A stretch of DNA of 64,000 bases, from the NCBI GenBank assembly GCA_963691655.1, contig CAVNUY010000089.1:372001-436000 (forward strand), written 5' to 3'. Made by a program: the position numbers and the translations under genes. Numbering within the stretch: the first letter of the stretch is position 1; the number at the start of each line of letters is the position of its first letter. Source of the DNA: Toxonevra muliebris (taxonomy: Eukaryota > Arthropoda > Insecta > Diptera > Pallopteridae). This document shows, in pieces, positions 38,269 to 51,690 of this stretch. The notes under the pieces are model-generated. The model was not told the DNA's origin. It did not search any database and saw only the letters and a program-made list of their open reading frames with translations.

Positions 38269-40397
38269 TTCGAATTTTAATTCCGAATTTTAATTTCGAA
38301 TTTTAATTTCGAATTTTAATTTCGAATTTTAATTTCGAATTTTAATTTCGAATTTTAATTTCGAATTTCAATTTCGAATTTTAATTCCGAATTTTAATTT
38401 CGAATTTTAGTTCCGAATTTTAATTTCGAATTTTAATTCCGAATTTTAATTTCGAATTTTAATTCCGAATTTTAATTTCGAATTTTAATTCCGAATTTTA
38501 ATTCCGAATTTTAATTCCGAATTTTAATTCCAAATTTTAATTCCGAATTTTAATTTCGAATTTCAATTTCGAATTTTATTTTCGAGTTTTAATTCCGAAT
38601 TTTAATTTCGAATTTTAATTCCGAATTTTAATTTCGAATTTTAATTCCGAATTTTAATTCCGAATTTTAATTCCGAATTTTAATTTCGAATTTTAATTCC
38701 GAATTTTAATTCCGAATTTTAATTTCGAATTTTAATTTCGAATTTCAATTTCGAATTTTAATTCCGAATTTTAATTTCGAATTTTAATTCCGAATTTTAA
38801 TTTCGAATTTTAATTTCGAATTTTAATTCCGAATTTTAATTTCGAATTTCAATTTCGAATTTCAATTTCGAATTTTAATTTCGAATTTTAATTTCGAATT
38901 TTAATTCCGAATTTTAATTTCGAATTTTAATTTCGAATTTTAATTCCGAATTTTAATTCGAAATTTTAATTCCGAATTTTAATTTCGAATTTTAGTTCCG
39001 AATTTTAATTTCGAATTTTAATTTCGAATTTCAATTTCGAATTTTAATTTCGAATTTCAATTTCGAATTTTAATTTCGAATTTCAATTTCGAATTTCAAG
39101 TTCGAATTTTAATTTCGAATTTTAATTTCGAATTTTAATTTCGAATTTCAATTTCGAATTTTAATTTCGAATATTAATTTCGAATTTCAATTTCGAATTT
39201 TAATTTCGAATATTAATTCCGAATTTTAATTCCGAATTTTAATTCCGAATTTTAATTCCGAGTTTTAATTCCGAATTTTAATTCCGAATTTTAATTTCCG
39301 AATTTTAATTCCGAATTTTAATTTCGAATTTTAATTCCGAATTTTAATTCCGAATTTTAATTCCGTATTTTAATTTCGAATTTTAATTTCGAATTTTAAT
39401 TTCGAATTTCAATTTCGAATTTCTATTTCGAATTTTAATTTCGAATTTTAATTTGAATTTTAATTTCGAATTTTAATTTCGAATTTTAATTTCGAATTTC
39501 TAATTCCGAATTTTAATTTCGAATTTTAATTTCGAATTTCAATTTCGAATTTTAATTTCGAATTTTAATTTCGAATTTTAATTCCGAATTTTAATTTCGA
39601 ATTTTAATTCCGAATTTTAATTTCGAATTTCAATTTCGAATTTTAATTTCGAATTTTAATTCCGAATTTTAATTCCGAATTTTAATTTCGAATTTTAATT
39701 TCGAATTTTAATTTCGAATTTGAATTTCGAATTTCAATTTCGAATTTTAATTTCGAATTTTAATTTCGAATTTTAATTTCGAATTTTAATTTCGAATTTT
39801 AATTCCGAATTTTAATTTCGAATTTTAATTCCGAATTTTAATTTCGAATTTCAATTTCGAATTTTAATTTCGAATTTTAATTCCGAATTTTAATTCCGAA
39901 TTTTAATTCCGAATTTTAATTTCGAATTTTAATTTCGAATTTTAATTTCGAATTTGAATTTCGAATTTCAATTTCGAATTTTAATTTCGAATTTTAATTC
40001 CGAATTTTAATTTCGAATTTCAATTTCGAATTTTAATTTCGAATTTTGATTCCGAATTTTAATTCCGAATTTTAATTTCGAATTTTAGTTCCGAATTTTA
40101 ATTTCGAATTTTAATTTCGAATTTGAATTTCGAATTTCAATTTCGAATTTTAATTTCGAATTTCAATTTCGAATTTTAATTTCGAATTTCAATTTCGAAT
40201 TTCAATTTCGAATTTTGATATCGATTTTTAATTTCGAATTTTAATTTCGAATTTTAATTCCGAATTTTAATTTCGAATTTCAATTTCGAATTTCAATTTC
40301 GAATTTTAATTTCGAATTTTAATTTCGAATTTTAATTTCGAATTTCAATTTCGAATTTCAATTTCGAATTTTAATTTCGATTTTTAATTTCGAATTC

Positions 40398-40412
40398 CGA
40401 AATTAAAATTCG
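40398..40412 (-). repeat. Inverted monomer 5
   Basis: It has the same truncated CGAATTC plus inverted unit, with arms at 40382-40392 and 40398-40408. It lies 3,350 bp after copy 4 (257 x 13 + 7 + 2). The extra two bases match three one-base insertions and one one-base deletion seen between 38190 and 39505. Confidence 0.95.
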
Positions 40413-41099
40413 AATTTTAATTCCGAATTTTAATTTCGAATTTTAATTTCGAATTTTAATTTCGAATTTTAATTTCGAATTTTAATTCCGAATTTTAATT
40501 TCGAATTTTAATTTCGAATTTTAATTCCGAATTTTAATTTCGAATTTTAATTTCGAATTTCAATTTCGAATTTTAATTTAGAATTTTAATTTCGAATTTT
40601 AATTTCGAATTTCAATTTAGAATTTTAATTTCGAATTTTAATTCCGAATTTTAATTTCGAATTTTAATTCCGAATTTTAATTTCGAATTTTAATTTCGAA
40701 TTTTAATTCCGAATTTTAATTTCGAATTTTAATTTCGAATTTCAATTTCGAATTTTAATTTAGAATTTTAATTTCGAATTTTAATTTCGAATTGTAATTC
40801 CGAATTTTAATTCCGAATTTTAATTTCGAATTTTAGTTCCGAATTTTAATTTCGAATTTTAATCTCGAATTTGAATTTCGAATTTCAATTTCGAATTTTA
40901 ATTTCGAATTTTAATTCCGAATTTTAATTTCGAATTTCAATTTCGAATTTCAATTTGGAATTTTAATTCCGAATTTTAATTCCGAATTTTAATTTCGAAT
41001 TTTAATTCCGAATTTCAATTTCGAATTTTAATTCCGCATTTTAATTTCGAATTTTAGTTCCGAATTTTAATTTCGAATTTTAATTCCGAATTTTAATTC

Positions 41100-41114
41100 C
41101 GAAATTAAAATTCG
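41100..41114 (-). repeat. Inverted monomer 6, intact-neighbour form
   Basis: The inverted unit here follows a full-length C monomer (CGAATTTTAATTC) instead of the truncated CGAATTC, so phase is kept. It gives 12-bp arms at 41087-41098 and 41103-41114 around a CCGA loop. This form matches inverted monomers 7-9 and may be closer to the original event. Confidence 0.95.
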
Positions 41115-41120
41115 AATTTT

Positions 41121-44100
41121 AATTCCGAATTTTAATTTCGAATTTTAATTTCGAATTTTAATTCCGAAATTTAATTTCGAATTTTAATTTCGAATTTTAA
41201 TTTCGAATTTCAATTTCGAGTTTTAATTTCGAATTTTAATTCCGAATTTTAATTTCGAATTTTAATTCCGAATTTTAATTCCGAATTTTAATTCCGAATT
41301 TTAATTCCGAATTTTAATTCCGAATTTTAATTCCGAATTTTAATTCCGAATTTTAATTTCGAATTTCAATTTCGAATTTTAATTTCGAATTTTAATTCCG
41401 AATTTTAATTTCAAATTTTAATTCCGAATTTTAATTTCGAATTTTAATTTCGAATTTTAATTTCGAATTTTAATTCCGAATTTTAATTTCAAATTTTAGT
41501 TTCGAATTTTAATTTCGAATCTTAATTTCGAATTTTAATTCCGAATTTTAATTCCGAATTTTAATTCCGAATTTTTATTTCGAATTTTAATTCCGAATTT
41601 TAATTCCGAATTTTAATTCCGAATTTTAATTCTGAATTTTAATTCCGAATTTTAATTCCGAATTTTAATTCCGAATTTTAATTCCGAATTTTAATTTCGA
41701 ATTTTAATTCCGAATTTTAATTCCGAATTTTAATTCCTAATTTTAATTTCGAATTTTAATTCCGAATTTTAATTCCTAATTTTAATTCCGAATTTTAATT
41801 TCGAATCTTAATTTCGAATTTCAATTTCGAATTTCAATTTCGAATTTTAATTCCGAATTTTAATTTCGAATTTTAATTTCGAGTTTTAATTTCGAATTTT
41901 AATTTCGAATATTAATTTCGAATTTCAATTTCGAATTTTAATTTCGAATTTTAATTCCGAATTTTAATTCCGAATTTTAATTCCGAATTTTAATTTCGAA
42001 TTTTAATTTCGAATTTTAATTTCCGAATTTTAATTCCGAATTTTAATTCCGAATTTTAATTTCGAATTTCAATTTCGAATTTTAATTTCGAATTTTAATT
42101 TGAATTTTAATTTCGAATTTTAATTCCGAATTTTAATTTCGAATTTTAATTTCGAATTTTAATTCCGAATTTTAATTTCGAATTTTAATTTCGAATTTCA
42201 ATTTCGAATTTTAATTTAGAATTTTAATTTCGAATTTTAATTTCGAATTTTAATTTCGAATTTTAATTTCGAATTTTAATTTCGAATTTTAATTTCGAAT
42301 TTCAATTTCGAATTTCAATTTCGAATTTTAATTTCGAATTTTAATTCCGAATTTTAATTCCGAATTTTAATTCCGAATTTTAATTTCGAATTTTAATTTC
42401 GAATTTTAATTTCGAATTTCAATTTCGAATTTTAATTTCGAATTTCAATTTCGAATTTTAATTCCGAATTTTAATTTCGAATTTTAATTTCGAATTTTAA
42501 TTTCGAATTTCAATTTCGAATTTTATTTTCGAATTTTAATTCCGAATTTTAATTTCGAATTTTAATTCCGAATTTTAATTCCGAATTTTAATTCCGAATT
42601 TTAATTCCGAATTTTAATTCCGAATTTTAATTCCGAATTTTAATTTCGAATTTTAATTTCGAATTTCAATTTCGAATTTTAATTTCGAATTTTAATTTCG
42701 AATTTTAATTCCGAATTTTAATTCCGAATTTTAATTCCGAATTTTAATTCCGAATTTTAATTCTGAATTTTAATTTCGAATTTCAATTTCGAATTTTAAT
42801 TTCGAATTTTAATTCCGAATTTTAATTCCGAATTTTAATTCTGAATTTTAATTTCGAATTTTAATTTCGAATTTTAATTCCGAATTTTAATTTCGAATTT
42901 TAATTTCGAATTTTAATTTCGAATTTTAATTTTGAATTTTAATTTCGAATTTTAATTTCGAATTTTAATTTCGAAATTTTAATTTCGAATTTTAATTCCG
43001 AATTTTGATTTCGAATTTTAATTCCGAATTTTAATTCCGAATTTTAATTCCGAATTTTAATTCCGAATTTTAATTCTGAATTTTAATTTCGAATTTCAAT
43101 TTCGAATTTTAATTTCGAATTTTAATTCCGAATTTTAATTTCGAATTTTAATTCCGAATTTTAATTTTGAATTTTAATTTCGAATTTTAATTCCGAATTT
43201 TAATTTCGAATTTTAATTTCGAATTTTAATTTCGAATTTTAATTTCGAATTTTAATTCCGAATTTTAATTTCGAATTTCAATTTCGAATTTTAATTTCGA
43301 ATTTTAATTCCGAATTTTAATTTCGAATTTTATTTTCGAATTTCAATTTCGAATTTTAATTTCGAATTTTAATTTCGAATTTTAATTCCGAATTTTAATT
43401 TCGAATTTTAGTTCCGAATTTTATTTTCGAATTTTAATTCCGAATTTTAATTCCGAATTTTAATTTCGAATTTTAATTTCAAATTTCAATTTCGAATTTT
43501 AATTTCGAATTTTAATTCCGAATTTTAATTTCGAATTTCAATTTCGAATTTTAATTTCGAATTTCAATTTCGAATTTTAATTCCGAATTTTAATTTCGAA
43601 TTTTAGTTCCGAATTTTAATTTCGAATTTTAATTTCGAATTTTAATTCCGAATTTTAATTTCGAATTTTAATTTCGAATTTCAATTTCGAATTTTAATTT
43701 CGAATTTTAATTCCGAATTTTAATTTCGAATTTCAATTTCGCATTTTAATTTCGAATTTCAATTTCGAATTTTAATTCCGAATTTTAATTTCGAATTTTA
43801 GTTCCGAATTTTAATTTCGAATTTCAATTTCGAATTTTAATTTCGAATTTTAATTCCGAATTTTAATTCCGAATTTTAATTCCGAATTTTAATTTCGAAT
43901 TTTAATTTCGAATTTTAATTTCGAATTTCAATTTCGAATTTTAATTTCGAATTTCAATTTCGAATTTCAATTTCGAATTTTAATTTCGAATTTTAATTTC
44001 GAATTTTAGTTCCGAATTTTAATTTCGAATTTTAATTCCGAATTTTAAGTCCGAATTTTAATTTCGAATTTTAATTTCGAATTTCAATTTCGAATTTTAA

Positions 44101-47100
44101 TTCCGAATTTTAATTTCGAATTTTAATTTCGAATTTTAATTTCGAATTTTAATTTCGAATTTTAATTTCGAATTTTAATTTCGAATTTCAATTTTGAGTT
44201 TTAATTTCGAATTTTAATTTCGAATTTTAATTCCGAATTTTAATTTCGAATTTTAGTTCCGAATTTTAATTTCGAATTTTAATTTCGAATTTCAATTTCG
44301 AATTTTAATTTCGAATTTCAATTTCGAATTTTAATTTCGAATTTTAATTTCGAATTTTAATTTCGAATTTTAATTCCGAATTTTAATTTCGAATTTTAAT
44401 TCCGAATTTTAATTTCGAATTTTAATTTCGAATTTTAAATTTGAATTTTAATTTCGAATTTTAATTTCGAATTTTAATTCCGAATTTTAATTTCGAATTT
44501 TAATTTCGAATTTCAATTTCGAATTTCAATTTCGAATTTTAATTTCGAATTTTAATTTCGAATTTTAATTTCGAATTTTAATTCCGAAATTTAATTTCGA
44601 ATTTTAATTTCGAATTTCAATTTCGAATTTCAATTTCGAATTTTAATTTCGAATTTTAATTCCGAAATTTAATTTCGAATTTTAATTCCGAATTTTAATT
44701 CCGAATTTTAATTCCGAATTTTAATTCCGAATTTTAATTCCGAATTTTAATTCCGAATTTCAATTTCGAATTTCAATTTCGAATTTTAATTCCGAATTTT
44801 AATTTCGAATTTCAATTTCGAATTTTAATTTCGAATTTTAATTCCGAATTTGAATTTCGAATTTTAATTCCGAATTTTAATTTCGAATTTTAATTTCGAA
44901 TCTCAATTTCGAATTTTAATTCCGAATTTTAATTCCGAATTTTAATTCCGAATTTTAATTCCGAATTTTAATTCCGAATTTTAATTTCCGAATTTTAATT
45001 CCGAATTTTAATTCCGAATTTTAATTTCGAATTTTAATTCCGAATTTTAATTTCGAATTTTAATTCCGAATTTTAATTTCGAATTTTAATTTCGAATTTC
45101 AATTTCGAATTTTAATTTCGAATTTTAATTCCGAATTTTAATTTCGAATTTTAATTCCGAATTTTAATTCCGAATTTTAATTCCGAATTTTAATTTCGAA
45201 TTTTAATTTCGAATTTCAATTTCGAATTTTATTTTCGAATTTTAATTCCGAATTTTAATTTCGAATTTTAATTTCGATTTTCAATTTCGAATTTTAATTT
45301 CGAATTTTAATTCCGAATTTTAATTCCGAATTTTAATTCCTAATTTTAATTCCGAATTTTAGTTTCGAATCTTAATTTCGAATTTCAATTTCGAATTTCA
45401 ATTTCGAATTTTAATTCCGAATTTTAATTTCGAATTTTAATTTCGAATTTTAATTTCGAATTTTAATTTCGAATTTTAATTTCGAATTTTAATTCCGAAT
45501 TTTAATTTCGAATTTTAATTCCGAATTTTAATTTCGAATTTTAATTTCGAATTTTAATTCCGAATTTTAATTTCGAATTTTAATTTCGAATTTTAATTCC
45601 GAATTTTAATTTCGAATTTTAATTCCGAATTTTAATTCCGAATTTTAATTCCGAATTTTAATTTCGAATTTTAATTTCGAATTTTAATTTCGAATTTTAA
45701 TTTCGAATTTTAATTTCGAATTTTAATTTCGAATTTTAATTTCGAATTTTAATTTCGAATTTTAATTTCGAATTTCAATTTCGAATTTTAATTCCGAATT
45801 TTAATTCCGAATTTTAGTTCCGAATTTTAATTTCGAATTTTAATTTCGAATTTCAATTTCGAATTTTAATTTCGAATTTTAATTTCGAATTTCAATTTCA
45901 AATTTCAATTTCGAATTTTATTTTCGATTTTTAATTTCGAATTTTAATTTCGAATTTTAATTTCGAATTTCAATTTCGAATTTTAATTCCGAATTTCAAT
46001 TTCGAATTTTAATTCCGAATTTTAGTTCCGAATTTTAATTTCGAATTTTAATTCCGAATTTTAATTTCGAATTTTAATTCCGAATTTTAATTTCGAATTT
46101 TAATTTCGAATTTCAATTTCGAATTTTAATTTCGAATTTTAATTCCGAATTTTAATTCCGAATTTTAATTCCGAATTTTAATTCCGAATTTTAATTCCAA
46201 ATTTTAATTCCGAATTTTAATTTCGAATTTTAATTTCGAATTTCAATTTCGAATTTTATTTTCGAATTTTAATTCCGAATTTTAATTCCGAATTTTAATT
46301 TCGAATTTTAATTTCGAATTTCAATTTCGAATTTTAATTTCGAATTTTAATTCCGAATTTTAATTCCGAATTTTAATTCCGAATTTTAATTCCGAATTTT
46401 AATTCCGAATTTTAATTCCGAATTTCAATTTCGAATTTTAATTTCGAATTTTAATTTCGAATTATAATTCCGAATTTTAATTCCGAATTTTAATTCCGAA
46501 TTTTAATTTCGAATTTTAATTTCGAATTTTAATTTCGAATTTCAATTTCGAATTTCAATTTCGAATTTTAATTTCGAATTTTAATTCCGAATTTTAATTT
46601 CGAATTTTAATTTCGAATTTTAATTTCGAATTTTAATTTCGAATTTCAATTTCGAATTTTAATTTCGAATTTTAATTCCGAATTTTAATTTCGAATTTCA
46701 ATTTCGAATTTTAATTTCGAATTTTAATTTCGAATTTCAATTTCGAATTTCAATTTCGAATTTTAATTTCGAATTTTAATTTCGAATTTTAATTTCGAAT
46801 TTTAATTTCGAATTTTAATTTCGAATTTTAATTTCGAATTTCAATTTCGAATTTTAATTTCGAATTTTAATTTCGAATTTTAATTCCGAATTTTATTTTC
46901 GAATTTTAATTTCGAATTTTAATTTCGAATTTTAATTTCGAATTTCAATTTCGAATTTTAATTTCGAATTTCAATTTCGAATTTTAATTCCGAATTTTAA
47001 TTCCGAATTTTAATTTCGAATTTTAATTTCGAATTTAAATTTCGAATTTCAATTTCGAATTTTATTTTTGAATTTTAATTCCGAATTTTAATTTCGAATT

Positions 47101-50100
47101 TTAATTCCGAATTTTAATTCCGAATTTTAATTCCGAATTTTAATTCCGAATTTTAATTCCGAATTTTAATTTCGAATTTCAATTTCGAATTTTAATTTCG
47201 AATTTTAATTTCGAATTTTAATTTCGAATTTCAATTTCGAATTTTATTTTCGAATTTTAATTCCGAATTTTAATTTCGAATTTTAATTTCGAATTTTAAT
47301 TTCGAATTTTAATTCCGAATTTTAATTCCGAATTTTAATTCCGAATTTTAATTTCGAATTTCAATTTCGAATTTTAATTTCGAATTTTAATTCCGAATTT
47401 TAATTTCGAATTTTAATTCCGAATTTTAATTTCGAATTTTAATTTCGAATTTTAATTCCGAATTTTAATTTCGAATTTCAATTTCGAATTTCAATTTCGA
47501 ATTTTAATTTCGAATTTTAATTTCGAATTTTAATTCCGAATTTTAATTTCGAATTTTAGTTCCGAATTTTAATTTCGAATTTTAATTTCGAATTTCAATT
47601 TCGAATTTTAATTTCGAATTTTAATTTCGAATTTTAATTTCGAATTTCAATTTCGAATTTCAATTTCGAATTTTAATTTCGAATTTTAATTTCGAATTTT
47701 AATTTCGAATTTTAATTTCGAATTTTAATTTCGAATTTTAATTTCGAATTTTAATTTCGAATTTTAATTCCGAATTTTAATTCCGAATTTTAATTTCGAA
47801 TTTTAATTCCGAATTTTAATTCCGAATTATAATTTCGAATTTTAATTCCGAATTTTAATTCCAAATTTTAATTTCGAATTTCAATTTCGAATTTTAATTT
47901 CGAATTTTAATTTCGAATTTTAATTTCGAATTTTAATTTCGAATTTTAATTTCGAATTTTATTTTCGAATATTAATTTCGAATTTCAATTTCGAATTTTA
48001 ATTTCGAATTTTAATTTCGAATTTTAATTCCGAATTTTAATTCCGAATTTTAATTCCGAATTTTAATTCCGAATTTTAATTTCCGAATTTTAATTTCGAA
48101 TTTTAATTTCGAAGTTAAATTTCGAATTTTAATTTCGAATTTCAATTTCGAATTTTAATTTCGAATTTTAATTCCGAATTTCAATTTCGAATTTTAATTT
48201 CGAATTTCAATTTCGAATTTTAATTTCGAATTTTAATTCCGAATTTTAATTTCGAATTTTAATTTCGAATCTTAATTTCGAATTTTAATTTCGAATTTCA
48301 ATTTCGAATTTTAATTTCGAATTTCAATTTCGAATTTTAATTTCGAATTTCAATTTCGAATTTTAATTCCGAATTTTAATTCCGAATTTTAATTTCGAAT
48401 TTTAATTTCGAATTTAAATTTCGAATTTCAATTTCGAATTTTATTTTTGAATTTTAATTCCGAATTTTAATTTCGAATTTTAATTCCGAATTTTAATTCC
48501 GAATTTTAATTCCGAATTTTAATTCCGAATTTTAATTCCGAATTTTAATTTCGAATTTCAATTTCGAATTTTAATTTCGAATTTTAATTTCGAATTTTAA
48601 TTTCGAATTTCAATTTCGAATTTTATTTTCGAATTTTAATTCCGAATTTTAATTTCGAATTTTAATTTCGAATTTTAATTTCGAATTTTAATTCCGAATT
48701 TTAATTCCGAATTTTAATTCCGAATTTTAATTTCGAATTTCAATTTCGAATTTTAATTTCGAATTTTAATTCCGAATTTTAATTTCGAATTTTAGTTCCG
48801 AATTTTAATTTCGAATTTTAATTTCGAATTTCAATTTCGAATTTTAATTTCGAATTTTAATTTCGAATTTCAATTTCGAATTTTAATTTCGATTTTTAAT
48901 TTCGAATTTTAATTCCGAATTTCAATTTCGAATTTTAATTTCGAATTTTAATTTCGAATTTTAATTCCGAATTTTAATTTCGAATTTTAATTCCGAATTT
49001 TAATTTCGAATTTTAATTTCGAATTTCAATTTCGAATTTTAATTTCGAATTTTAATTCCGAATTTTAATTTCGAATTTTATTTCCGAATTTTAATTCCGA
49101 ATTTTAATTCCAAATTTTAATTCCGAATTTTAATTTCGAATTTTAATTTCGAATTTCAATTTCGAATTTTAATTTCGAATTTTAATTCCGAATTTTAATT
49201 TCGAATTTTAATTCCGAATTTTAATTCCAAATTTTAATTCAGAATTTTAATTTCGAATTTTAATTTCGAATTTCAATTTCGAATTTTATTTTCGAATTTT
49301 AATTCCGAATTTTAATTCCGAATTTTAATTCCGAATTTTAATTTCCGAATTTTAATTTCGAATTTTAATTTCGAAGTTAAATTTCGAATTTTAATTTCGA
49401 ATTTCAATTTCGAATTTTAATTTCGAATTTTAATTCCGAATTTCAATTTCGAATTTTAATTTCGAATTTTAATTTCTAATTTTAATTCCGAATTTTAATT
49501 TCGAATTTTAATTCCGAATTTTAATTTCGAATTTTAATTCCGAATTTTAATTTCGAATTTCAATTTCGAATTTTAATTCCGAATTTTAATTCCGAATTTT
49601 AATTTCGAATTTTAATTCCGAATTTTAATTTCGAATTTTAATTTCGAATTTTAATTTCGAATTTTAATTCCGAATTTTAATTTCGAATTTTAATTTCGAA
49701 TTTTAATTTCGAATCTCAATTTCGAATTTTAATTCCGAATTTTAATTCCGAATTTTAATTCCGAATTTTAATTCCGAATTTTAATTCCGAATTTTAATTC
49801 CGAATTTTAATTTCCGAATTTTAATTCCGAATTTTAATTCCGAATTATAATTTCGAATTTTAATTCCGAATTTTAATTCCGAATTTTAATTTCGAATTTT
49901 AATTTCGAATTTTAATTTCGAATTTCAATTTCGAATTTCCATTTCGAATTTTAATTTCGATTTTTAATTTCGAATTTTAATTTCGAACTTTAATTTCGAA
50001 TTTTAATTTCGAATTTTAATTCCGAATTTTAATTTCGAATTTTAATTTCGAATTTCAATTTCGAATTTTAATTTCGAATTTTAATTCCGAATTTTAATTT

Positions 50101-51690
50101 CGAATTTTAATTCCGAATTTTAATTCCGAATTTTAATTCCGAATTTTAATTTCGAATTTTAATTTCGAATTTCAATTTCGAATTTTATTTTCGAATTTTA
50201 ATTTCGAATTTTAATTTCGAATTTCAATTTCGAATTTTAATTTCGAATTTTAATTCCGAATTTTAATTCCGAATTTTAATTCCTAATTTTAATTCCGAAT
50301 TTTAATTTCGAATCTTAATTTCGAATTTCAATTTCGAATTTCAATTTCGAATTTTAATTCCGAATTTTAATTTCGAATTTTAATTTCGAATTTTAATTTC
50401 GAATTTTAATTTCGAATTTTAATTTCGAATTTTAATTCCGAATTTTAATTTCGAATTTTAATTCCGAATTTTAATTTCGAATTTCAATTTCGAATTTTAA
50501 TTTCGAATTTTAATTTCGAATTTTAATTTCGAATTTTAATTTCGAATTTCAATTTCGAATTTTAATTCCGAATTTTAATTCCGAATTTTAGTTCCGAATT
50601 TTAATTTCGAATTTTAATTTCGAATTTCAATTTCGAATTTTAATTTCGAATTTTAATTTCGAATTTTAATTTCGAATTTCAATTTCAAATTTCAATTTCG
50701 AATTTTAATTCCGAATTTTAATTTCGAATTTTAATTTCGAATTTTAATTCCGAATTTTAATTTCGAATTTCAATTTCGAATTTTAATTCCGAATTTTAAT
50801 TTCGAATTTTAATTCCGAATTTTAATTCCGAATTTTAATTCCGAATTTTAATTTCGAATTTTAATTTCGAATTTCAATTTCGAATTTTAATTTCGAATTT
50901 TAATTTCGAATTTTAATTTCGAATTTTAATTTCGAATTTCAATTTCGAATTTTAATTCCGAATTTTAATTCCGAATTTTAGTTCCGAATTTTAATTTCGA
51001 ATTTTAATTTCGAATTTCAATTTCGAATTTTAATTTCGAATTTTAATTTCGAATTTTAATTTCGAATTTCAATTTCAAATTTCAATTTCGAATTTTATTT
51101 TCGATTTTTAATTTCGAATTTTAATTTCGAATTTTAATTTCGAATTTTAATTTCGAATTTTAATTCCGAATTTTAATTCCGAATTTTAATTCCAAATTTT
51201 AATTCCGAATTTTAATTTCGAATTTTAATTTCGAATTTCAATTTCGAATTTTATTTTCGAATTTTAATTCCGAATTTTAATTTCGAATTTTAATTCCGAA
51301 TTTTAATTTCGAATTTTAATTCCGAATTTTAATTCCGAATTTTAATTCCGAATTTTAATTCCGAATTTTAATTTCGAATTTTAATTTCGAATTTTAATTT
51401 CGAATTTCAATTTCGAATTTCAATTTCGAATTTTAATTTCGAGTTTTAATTCCGAATTTTAATTTCGAATTTTAATTTCGAATTTTAATTTCGAATTTTA
51501 ATTTCGAATTTCAATTTCGAATTTCAATTTCGAATTTAAATTTCGAATTTCAATTTCGAATTTTATTTTTGAATTTTAATTCCGAATTTTAATTTCGAAT
51601 TTTAATTCCGAATTTTAATTCCGAATTTTAATTCCGAATTTTAATTTCGAATTTCAATTTCGAATTTTAATTTCGAATTTTAATTTCGAA
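41121..51690 (+). repeat. Array domain 9: A/C/B monomers with scattered modules
   Basis: It is mostly A and C with B. It carries copies of the CCTAA-ATCTT module (41775, 45339, 50282), CGAAGTTAAATTT (48114 and 49376, 1,262 bp apart = 97 x 13 + 1), TTTTTGAATTTT (near 47070 and 48448) and GAATCTCAATTT (near 44902 and 49714). A 14-bp unit CGAAATTTTAATTT is near 42972, and TTCTGAATTTT is a local variant at 41631, 42763, 42841 and 43076. No non-satellite sequence was seen. Confidence 0.75.
50490..51095 (+). repeat. 390-bp-offset duplication (30 monomers)
   Basis: The series C, C, TTTAGTTCCG, A, A, B, several A, B, then TTTCAAATTTCAATTTCG occurs twice. The GTTCCG marker is at 50591 and 50981, exactly 390 bp (30 x 13) apart. 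After the second copy the sequence continues with TTTTATTTTCGATTTTT, which is shared with sites near 45899 and 56953. Confidence 0.9.

Larger units (their letters stand above)
34901..41120 (+). repeat. Array domain 8: region with six inverted monomers
   Basis: Six single monomers lie in reverse orientation at 35260, 36021, 36222, 37048, 40398 and 41100. Other recurring variants are GAATTGTAATTCCG (35630, 36618, 37418, 40794), TTTAGAATTTT (about 35440, 36585, 37204, 37384, 40578, 40617, 40761), GAATTTGAATTT and TTTAAATTCCG. The GAATTGTAATTCCG spacings (988, 800, 3,376) equal multiples of 13 once 7 bp is allowed per inverted site and the other visible indels are counted. Inverted sites and variants were thus amplified together. 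Confidence 0.85.
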
